A stretch of 64,000 nt of DNA from Dryas octopetala (lineage: Eukaryota; Streptophyta; Magnoliopsida; Rosales; Rosaceae), in NCBI GenBank assembly GCA_963921425.1, contig OY992834.1, positions 21,961,923-22,025,922 of the forward strand, in the 5' to 3' direction. Positions 46,241 to 55,072 of the stretch are shown here, piece after piece (positions within the stretch are counted from its first letter, which is position 1; each line of letters starts with the position of its first letter). A program made the translations under genes and the position numbers. The notes beneath the pieces are model-generated. The model saw nothing but the letters and a program-made list of their open reading frames with translations. It did no database searches and had not been told where the DNA came from.

Positions 46241-47320
46241 ACATATGATAGCATTTTTGGATAGCTATATAATTATTTAATGATAGCATTTTAAAAACGC
46301 TATGATAAAGCAATATTATAACGTTTTAGAAACGCTATTAAAAAGCAATATGATAGCGTTTTAGAAATGCTATAGAATAGCCTTTTTTTATAGCGTTCTA
46401 AAAATGCTATAATAGACCTCTGATCTATTATTGCGTCGGCTGTCATAGCGTTTTGAAAAATACTATAAAAGGGCTTTTATAGCGTTTTTTGAGTGCTATC
46501 ATAGCCCTCTTTTGTTGTAGTGAAATATTGATTTACATGCTCAATGCCATGCCAATTTGTAATGCAATCTAGACAACATATCCAATAATCATCTGCATAA
46601 TCAATTTATTATTTATTGATTATCATGCTCAGTTTCCATGTCAATTTATCTTACAATACAGGTAACAAATCAATCAATCATCAACACAAACCATTCTCAA
46701 TAAAATCATATACCAAATTATATCTCTGCCCAACCTAGCACATTCTTTGTGTCTCGGCTTAAACGGCTCAACAAAGACACATATAAACAATAGTTCTGTA
46801 AGAGACATTAATCGTCTTTACCGAGTAACTATTTATTCAAATTATGATATCCAATTATGAGATACAATAGGGTCACACACACTCAAAAAACAAGAGCTTA
46901 CGTGAAGTATCTAGAGTATACCCTAACAAATTTTAATTCACTAATTAATCCGGTTATTAATTGTCTTATCCAATTCATTTTCATCTTACCAAGCAGGTAA
47001 ATTAACCTCAGTAGTTATCACTTTAACAACATAGAATCCTAACAATGATAATGAAATTCATAACATAACTGGATTATTAATAAGTTAACAAGTTAAATGA
47101 CAAGTCAATGACCAATAACAACACAATAATAAAACAGCTCAAACCAGCATCACTGGAAACTAAATGTGCCATCACAATAAACTTGTGTACCGTTTGGATA
47201 CGGTACCATTTAATTGGACAATAATAGTTCACCAAATCACACAAATTAGACAACAAATGCCTAATAACAAAAACCACAAGACCAAGACCAGGAATCACCC
47301 ACCAGGATTCCGTGCTACCT

Positions 47321-47824
47321 TAGTTAGCTCGTACACCACACCATCCCACCACATGAGATCCACCGTCTAACCGTTCCGTTCCTCGAGGGTCAACTCACTT
47401 TATGTTATGTAAAGAGTTTGCTTCGCTACGGTAGACCGGTTTTAATTGATCGCTTCTTCGAGTTCGTATCCTCTAGTCTCAAGAGTTTCTTTCATCTTCG
47501 ATAGTCTAGAGATAGTGCATTAGCCTTTGTTGACCAATTTGAAGCTTATGAAATATCTTTCACAAAGAAGGGTCTTCAATACTAATTTTCGGGCTTAGTT
47601 CTTGCTTGTGCGCGCTAAGGAAGGAAACTAGAGAATAAGCAGAAGAAGTCACATCGAGGCAAGAGAGAAAGAATTGAGGCAAATCTAGCTCTTGTGGAGG
47701 CTGCTCAATGAAAGGAAGGAGAAGAGGAGGTAGACCAAAGAAAGACGTAAATGAATGAACCAAAAAGAGTTAATAGAATAGAGAAGCCAACGTATAATTA
47801 ATATCGCACTTTCCGCTTTTCCTT
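47321..47824. other. single-copy-looking DNA, possibly organelle-derived
   Basis: The sequence changes abruptly from the AT-rich D2 LTR to balanced composition (GTAAAGAGTTTGCTTCGCTA, then GGTAGACCGG). It resembles no other segment of the window. The style resembles plant mitochondrial intergenic DNA, but I cannot verify that. No gene is supported. Its continuation is at 50462 beyond LTR 8. Confidence 0.35.
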
Positions 47825-50461
47825 TGTAACGACCCGACCCAAAGTTGACTTTTAAAATAAATGGGCTTTTGATTTTTGACTTTGGGTCCGTTAGATAGGT
47901 CTCGAGTTCACGAGTTCGTAGACACGCGGCACGCGTCAATCGGAGTTACAGTTTGAAAGATATGGGCGTTTGAATCAAGGGGCAATTTCGTAAAATGGAC
48001 AAATTGGGTTTAAAAATCAGATTTTTTTTGAACTTTCTCTCTCTCTCGAGAATCTTCTCTCTCTCCCTTTTTTATTCTCTCTCCTATCTCCCCGGTTTTG
48101 GGGGGGGCTCTCTCCCTCGCGTCTCTGTTCTCTCTCGCCTCTCACCCTTGCTGCGCCTGTCACCGGCGCGTGGCGGCGCGTCCGGCGGCGGCTAGGCTGG
48201 GTGTTTGGCCCAGGTTGCTCGTCGTCACTCCCTCTCTCTTCTCCTAGTCTCGGATCACCCAGAAATCGCGCAGAAACCGAGAACCCAGTTTTCGCCCGTT
48301 TAGAGCTCCGGCGTTGACTCGCCGTTTCCGGCGTCTTCGCAGCCCAGCTCCGGCCCTGGAAACTTCCTCTCGTCGAGCCGAGCACGGTGGTGTGCTCCGA
48401 TCGTCCACCCGACGCTCCACGACGGCAGATCGAGGCTGAGAAGGCCGGCGGCTTCCGCCGCCGATTCCGGCGTTTCCGGCGATAATTGGCCATCGATCCA
48501 GTTGACAAAATCGATCCTCTAGGTACGGGTAATCTTTCCCCTAAGGTGTTGATGTTCAATTTCGAGATTTTAGAGATTCGATTTTTGGGTTTATGTCTGT
48601 TTTGAATATCTTGAAATCGGACTCAAATTTGTGATGTTTATGTACAATTGAAGGTTCTATTATATGATTAGGATTGTTTGGAGTTGAATTTGGATATTTT
48701 TAGGTTGTGATGCCGCTGCCACCGACGGCTCCGCCACTTCTGGCGGTGAGTTGGGTGGTTTTTCTTGTTTATCAGCCTCCCCAGGACTTTTAGAGGCCAA
48801 CCCTAGGGTTTGTTTACGTATGGGTGAGTATTGTGTGTAATTTGGGGCTGGGTAGCCACCGTGCGTGGTGGTTACCGCCCATTTCGGTCATTGAACGGCC
48901 AAATTGTGAAACCTGAATATTTAAATATTGGCTGTCTGGTCTTAACAGGTACAGGGGCTCGGGAAATATCATTCCCGATGCCGTTATGCTGCCGGATTTG
49001 GTATCCGAGCAATGGCACCGTGAAGGGTATTTTGGTCTTTCGCGTGGTTTAATTGTCTGTTTTATAGATTTGCTGCTTTACGCTAGAGAAGATTAGGTGT
49101 AGGATTTGAATTGGGAGAATGAATTGACGAGGATTTGAGGTGAAGGAATTATTTGGGAATTATAGAGTTTCTTAGAGGAGAGTCACCAAATTAAAGAAAG
49201 ATTGTTTATAGTCAAGATTAATGATTGATGATTAGGCAGTTATTATATACAAACTGATCAAATTAATTATTGAGGAAATGTTAGTATGTTTCGAGTGACA
49301 GACAAGTGATGGTTTATGAGCGGGGATCAATTTCGGAGGGATTCGGCTTAGTTCGGAGTAACTGTGGGTGAAATGTTGTGAGTTAGAAATGCGAGTACTG
49401 ATTGGGTGAGCCTGCTCGTGCGGAGAGACCCCTCCGTACGAGATTGTGGCCAGGATACGAGCCTGCTCGTATGGAGAGACCCCTCCGTACGAGATTGTGG
49501 CCAGGATACGAGCCTGCTCGTGCGGAGAGACCCCTCCGTACGAGATTGTGGCCAGGATACGAGCCTGCTCGTATGGAGAGACCCCTCCGTACGAGATTGT
49601 GGCCAGGATACGAGCCTGCTCGTATGGAGAGACCCCTCCGTACGAGATTGTGGCCAGGATACGAGCCTGCTCGTGCGGAAGGGTCATCCGTACGAGATTG
49701 TGGCCAGGGTACGAGCCTGCTCGTGCGGAAGGGTCATCCGTACGAGATTGTGGCTAGGATTTGAGCCTGCCCGAGTGCGGGATTGTGGCCAGGACATTGT
49801 CTACAGTACAGGTACGAGAATGATGTGAGTTTTAAAAATAAGTGTTTCGAGATATTAGCTTCCAAGGATAAATTCAGTTCAGAGTTTGACTTACGGCTGA
49901 GGGGATTTAAAAATAGTTTTGAAAGGAGATTTTTGAAAGTAGTTATAAAGCTGGAGGATTTCCAAGAAACGAAGTGTGTGAAATTAGATAGATGGTTGTT
50001 TGGTTGCTTGTATTGTATTTGTTTGCTAGGACTTGGTAAAGTCTAGGCTTGAATCGTGAGGACGGAAATGATAGTGTCTATGCATTGAGGTTATTAATTA
50101 GGACGTGTTGATTGAGGTTGAGGTTAATGGTCGATGGTTAGGCAATTGACTTGTCAAAGTATAATTATTATTATTGATGAGATTTGATGTGCAATTGAGA
50201 TAATTTGATTTTCTTGATGCTTGGATGTGGTGTAGGATTTGTGTTTTGCAGGATAAGCAGGCTGAGGAAGCAGTGGGGAGAAGACGAGGCAGTGGGACCC
50301 AGAAAGATTTATTTAATTGTTTTTACTCAGTGGTTTGTTTTAAATGTTTTTGACAGAATTATATTTACTTATGTTGTTGTGCATGGCTCAAAAGTAAGAG
50401 AAAACAGATTCAACAGTTTGATGTTCAGTATTTTCATGGGCCCGAGGGTCGGGGTGTTACA
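47825..50461 (+). mobile_element. solo LTR 8 (subfamily B)
   Basis: It begins TGTAACGACCCGACCC and ends GGGTCGGGGTGTTACA, with TCCTT exactly repeated at 47820-47824 and 50462-50466. It has the conserved block at 47865-47975, CT-rich tract, GC leader to about 48522 (CCTCTAG before GTACGG), a gap to 48953 (GGTCTTAACAG), then the B-type block GCCGTTATGCTGCCGGATTTG and the longest array (49408-49800). The 180-codon reverse frame (48017-48559) and the 120-160-codon frames over the array are not genes. The insertion point lies at the outer edge of an inverted repeat. Confidence 0.93.
49408..49800 (+). repeat. 51-bp hairpin minisatellite of LTR 8
   Basis: About seven units of exactly 51 bp. CTCGTGCGGAG (or CTCGTATGGAG) and CTCCGTACGAG form an 11-bp stem with a loop of about six bases, and GATTGTGGCCAGGATAC is the linker. 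The period is a multiple of three, so all frames stay open on both strands, which produces spurious long ORFs. Confidence 0.97.
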
Positions 50462-50820
50462 TCCTTAGCGTTTCACACTAAGCTCTTCGATCCTTAGTGC
50501 AAGCGCTAAGTAAGCAAGCTACTAGGAGTGAGTGACGAATCCAACAAGGATTTGGCACAAGCGACAGCTCATTAACTCTCTGGAAAGTGGGAGTGAGGGA
50601 ACAGACTTCTAGAAAATTAATGAAGAGTTACCGCGTAAGTTGAGATTTAAAACAAAAGAAGAATTTGAAGAACTCCTAATATGGCAACTACAATTGAAAA
50701 AAAAACTCATTCATCCACACCATCTTCTTTTGTAATAACATCTAACGGTGGAAAGACGGAAGGCTTACTTAGCGCTTGCGCTAAGGATCGTAAAGCTTAG
50801 TGTGAAACGCTAAGGAAAGA
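50462..50820. repeat. 54-bp inverted repeat, nested hairpins (MITE-like or organellar)
   Basis: The arms 50462-50515 and 50763-50816 are inverted copies with about three mismatches in 54 bp. They begin TCCTTAGCGTTTCACACTAAG, here starting in the target duplication of LTR 8. Inside the right arm CTTAGCGC and GCGCTAAG form a second, smaller perfect hairpin. The 247-bp middle has no gene. It could be a miniature transposon or a mitochondrial-type double hairpin. Confidence 0.8.
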
Positions 50821-51143
50821 TAGAAGTACTTTACCGACGGGATAGAAAAAAGAGAGACAAGAGCACATGGTCGGGAGAACAAAAGGAATGAACGAAGGCA
50901 TAAAGAACTAGAACATGAAGTAAGTTGGATATTGTTGTACGAACAGGTCTATTGGTTGGCATTAGTAGTTGGAGCTGAAGCAAGCACTCTGCATACTGTA
51001 TGAAAGCGTCATTCGAGTAGACACGTCGGCTGGTGGAGGTTCTGGCCTTTGTCTCTGTGAAAGGTCCTATTGCTTATATAGGGCTTTATAAATTCCTGTT
51101 GTAAATTCCTGTTATACCTATTTCATGTCCTGCGGTGGGTAAC
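50821..51143. other. single-copy-looking DNA between LTRs 8 and 9
   Basis: Composition is balanced, with the short direct repeat AAATTCCTGTTGTAAATTCC. No gene or known repeat is seen. It is continuous with 53711 once LTR 9 is removed. Possibly organelle-derived. Confidence 0.35.
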
Positions 51144-53710
51144 TGTAACGACCCGACCCAAAATTCGGGAGAAATTTTAATTTTTATTCGTATTGGCCTT
51201 GTAGAGGCATAGTGGGAAATGGATTCGAGAGACTCGTATCTTTTCAAGTTTTTATCCTAAATAATTTGGGAATTTAATTCAGAAATAAAAAGGGTTTTGG
51301 GTTAATTTTTTTTAATTGGACTTGACCCAAAGTTGACTTTTAAAATAAATGAGCTTTCGATTTTGACTTTGGGTCCGCTGGGTAGGTCTCGAGTCTATGA
51401 GTTCGTAGACACGAAGCACGCGTAAATTAGAATTACGGTTTGGGTTTTACAGACATTCAAAGTGAGGGGCAAGTTGGTAATTTTCATGAATGGGTTTTAA
51501 AACCCCAAATGTCCAGAAAATTTTGGACATTCTCTCTCCTCTCACGCCTCACTCTCTCTCTCCTTGTTATCTCTCCCCGACGCCCCCTTTTTCCCCGGAC
51601 TCCCTCCATCTCTCCGGCCTCCCTCCATCGCCGTCCGGCCAGAAGGCACCGACAGTACCACCTCAGCCTCCCCCTTCTCTCTCTCTCTCCCCCGCAGACT
51701 CATCTCTCTCTTCCCCTCTGTGTGCGCGACACCACCATCGGAGGACAGCCTCCGGTCACCTTCCCGGCAGCACGAGATCATTGTCGTGACCCCCGTGAGC
51801 CGGTCCTCCCCTGTGCCTCCCTTCGCCGGCCTACCACCCCTGTGCGCAGGAAATCGCCGAAGAAAACTTCCCCGGCCGCCGGCTTCTCTTACTGATTCCG
51901 GCCATCTTCGAGCTCCGATCAAGAAATTGGTTAGTGGGTTTTCTTCATCTCTTCATGGGCTTCCAAACCCATATGGTGTTACTTGTCAATTTTGGGTATT
52001 TGTGATTTTGAAAAATTGGGGTTTAGGATCCATTTCGGGTTCCCTTTAAATTTCAGTTTCTGGAGGTGTTCTTGAACGTGTGTGGACATTTTTCACCCCT
52101 AGGAACCCTTAAATTATGACTAGTTTCGGGAATTTTAAACAAATTGGAGAAATGGATAGTTTTTGGATATTGAGGGACTTGATTGTTAGAGATTTACAAG
52201 CCATTTTGGTTTTGCCTTAAAATTCGGATTTGAGGATTGTTCTTAGATAATTTATGGACAATATTCATCCATATGAAACCCCAATCGAAGTTTAGAATTG
52301 AAAAGGTTGTGGATTTTGGAGAAATTTTGGAATTCGATATTGATGTCACCACTTTGAGTGGCGACGGCAGTGGCTCTGACCACCCCGCTGTCATGTTTAT
52401 TATCTAGCAGCAATTTAAATGTTCTTTTTTTAAGTTGGTTATCGATTTAGGGTAGGTGGAGGCTATTCGGGTGGACCAAAGTTTATTTGAGATTGAATTT
52501 GGACAAGTTTTAGATTATGAAGCTATCCTTGAATGATTTTCTTGTTTCAGGCGAGGCGACCGTGGCTCGTGACGATCTGGCGGAGGATCGAAACTAGATT
52601 TCCCAATTTGTGAGTGGACTTTGTTTTAAATGTTTATGTTTCTAGATGATTTTGATTTCATTGATTTAATGGTGGATTTGAGTTGAGAATTCTTATTTAT
52701 ACCTTCTTCAATGATTTTCTGTTTGAGACTAATGACTTTAAAAATTGAGACGTGATTTGAGGAAAGATACATGTTTGATGAGTTGGGTTGATAAAGGGAA
52801 TTGTGAAAAGAGTATTTAAAAACTGTTGTGTAAATGCACGTGTTGACCGGTTGAGTCTGCCTATGTTAAATGCACGGGATTGTGGCCAGGATACGAGCCT
52901 GCTCGTGCGGAGCGACCCCTCCGTACAAGATTGTGGCTAGGATACGAGCCTGATCATGTGGAAGGGTCATCCGTACGAGATTGTGGCCAGGATACGAGCC
53001 TGCTCGTGCGGAAGGGTCATCTGTACGAGATTGTGGCCAGGATACGAGCCTGCTCGTGTGGAGTGACCCCTCCGTACGAGATTGTGGCCAGGATTTGAGC
53101 CTGCTCGTGCGTGGGATTGTGGCTAGGACATTGTCTACAGTACGGGTACAAGTATGGTGTGAGTTTTAAGTATAAGAGTTTTGAGATGATTTTCGAAAAT
53201 GGGTTGCGATATGGTTTTAAAACTGAGGGATTGCAAAAACGATCGTGAGGTTTCTAAAAGGATAAATTAATTTTATATTTTGTTTTCTTAACACGTCCAC
53301 TCACTCAGTTATCTCACAAATTTTCTTGTTTTGTCTTAAATTGTTTCCCCCAGGTAGTAGCTTTGATGGAGGTCGAGCCGATAACGTCGAGGCATTTACG
53401 CCCATCTTCCTACTCGGACCCTGTAGGCGCCATTTAATTTTTGTAGAAATTCCTTATAATAGAATAGCAGCTCTGATAACTACTCTACAATTTTAAGTTG
53501 GATTTCTTTGAAATTGTTGGGTCTGAGACCCCTTTTTGGTTGTGGTAGAGGTGGTTGCTGTTTAGAAGTGTTTTTTAACAGGTTTTGAAATTTCTGGGTA
53601 GTCCATTTTCAGGGGAGGTTCTGCCGAATTTTCGGTAGGATTTTCCTTGATTTTGGATTCCCGCAGGACCTCTATGGGTTTCAGGGTGGAATCCGGGGGC
53701 GGTCCTGTCA
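51144..53710 (+). mobile_element. solo LTR 9 (subfamily A ends, B-type array)
   Basis: It begins TGTAACGACCCGACCC and ends GGGGGCGGTCCTGTCA, with GTAAC exactly repeated at 51139-51143 and 53711-53715. The leader ends AAGAAATTG before GTTAGTGGG near 51929. The intron-like gap ends CTTGTTTCAG at 52550, and the 59-bp block 52551-52609 is followed by GTGAGTGG. The array 52870-53140 uses the GAGCCTGCTCGTGCGG unit of the B subfamily. The Pro/Ser-rich frames (up to 161 codons) are leader translations. Confidence 0.93.
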
Positions 53711-54328
53711 GTAACCCAATGTAGCTAGCTCAGTGCTTAAGGGATTGACATCCTGAACTATTCTCATGATAGAGTTAAGCGGGTAGGCGCATGCTCTTAG
53801 TGTTAGTAACCGTAGAAAGCACCAAGAGAGTTTTGAGGCTTTCAATCTTGAGATTACAATCCGCGGGCAAGAACAGAGGAGATGTTTATGCCTCAACAGG
53901 ATTGATCCTACTTTTTTAATCAGGCTTGGGAAATGAAATTTTTTTCTGAAGTTTCTGACTCCCCCCATCCTTCTTATTTTTCAGGTGCTTCAGAAGCTAA
54001 GAATCTATGCGGCGTGAAGAGGTATTTACATCTCCGAGTACACAATGGGATTGTAAACTCAATATTTTTACGTGCTTAAAAGAGCTCTCAGTCTGTTTTC
54101 CGGTGTTTTTTTAATAGGAATTGGCGGTAAAAAGTGTTGAAACCTGTATCGTACAAAAAACATCATGAAGAAAAAGTTAAAATTTCTAAGTCATCACAGC
54201 TCTCTGAACAAAAGAGAGAGGAAGTTTACTGGTTTGATTGCCAAGAAAGATAGTGACTGGAAACACCTAGATGTGCATGTCTAAAATCTTGCCTGAGAAA
54301 TCATGAGTTTAAGGTCCTCGAGGTCATA
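53711..54328. other. single-copy-looking DNA, possibly organelle-derived
   Basis: The DNA has balanced composition and no match elsewhere in the window. It contains GGGTAGGCGCATGCTC and a pyrimidine-AG site (TTATTTTTCAG near 53984). No frame is supported. It ends where D1 begins. Confidence 0.35.
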
Positions 54329-55072
54329 TGTGATATCTAAGACACCCCATTTCAAGATTCTGGGTGATGCCCCAAACCCCCGGGTTGGAAGATTCTGGTG
54401 CGTTCCAGCGTCACACTGACCATTCAGCCCTAGATGGAATTACCAAGCTCGGCAACTCGCATCTAGAATCGTACAATCAATGTAAGGCTGAGTTTAAAAA
54501 CAAAATACCGGGTTGGATCAGAATGCAAACTACGTAGCGGAATAAATAAATCAAATACTTTGATTAAAAACCAACCTCCAAGATTACGTACATAAATAAA
54601 TAGTAACCTTGTACAACTGTTTCGAATATTAATGAGCTGAAGTAAATACAAAACTCTTTATAAATAAAAGAGAAAACCACTTCTGGATTACCAATTGCCA
54701 CATCCATCTTCATGCTGCTTCCTCAGTCTTACTTAACCTGCAAAACCGACCGCTGCACTGTTGAATGGTGCATTGGGTTAAAGAACAAACCCGGTAAGCT
54801 TTTACAAGCTCGTATGGGTGAACCAGCCCATAAGCAAACAAAAACAAATAACATTTAGCAGTACGGTATATAAAAATACCCTACAACACCAATTCTGGAA
54901 TTTAACATCCAGATTATTACACACATAAATAGTGGCAACAATCATCATAATTCAGCATGAAGTAATATCAATGTTGATAAACAATCACATTCAAATAGTG
55001 GTGAACATCATCATCATCATCAACAATAAACACGTAATGGCATCTCAAGCTCATTACAAATCACGCATACAC

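Larger units (their letters stand above)
40149..46522. mobile_element. CACTA DNA transposon, non-autonomous, interrupted by LTR 7
   Basis: The left end is CACTACAACAAAAGAGGGCT and the right end is its inverted copy, AGCCCTCTTTTGTTGTAGTG. The inverted repeat extends over about 28 bp, with the 3-bp target duplication AAA outside. The flanks join cleanly in D1 at 58505-58530 (ATCAAACATTGATTTACATG), an empty site. Subterminal motifs TAGCGTTTTAGAAACGCTAT and variants are dense at 46240-46500. Net length is about 3.9 kb. I see no transposase. The interior has CT-rich leader-like and intron-like DNA (40320-40560, 43020-44300), perhaps captured, but not recognised. Confidence 0.88.
39423..47320 (-). 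repeat. old LTR 'D2', minus strand, interrupted by a CACTA element
   Basis: It matches D1 segment by segment: ATAGTGGTAAAACATCACC, then the AATAGTTAATCAATAATTTAA stretch, ATGCCATATGAAT, ACCTGTATACTTGTACAAAT, CGAACCCAAGGT-like strings, then after the CACTA element ATTGATTTACATGCTCAATG and TTTGTGTCTCGG, ending near AGGATTCCGTGCTACC. Its left part, expected from D1, is missing at the Tekay junction. It has no coding content. Confidence 0.7.

Noticed and set aside
49232-49828. Long frames (103-160 codons) on both strands over the 51-bp repeat, also similar to a CRISPR-like array
   Set aside because: The period is divisible by three so every frame stays open; the units have no distinct spacers, the host is a plant, and the array sits inside an LTR.
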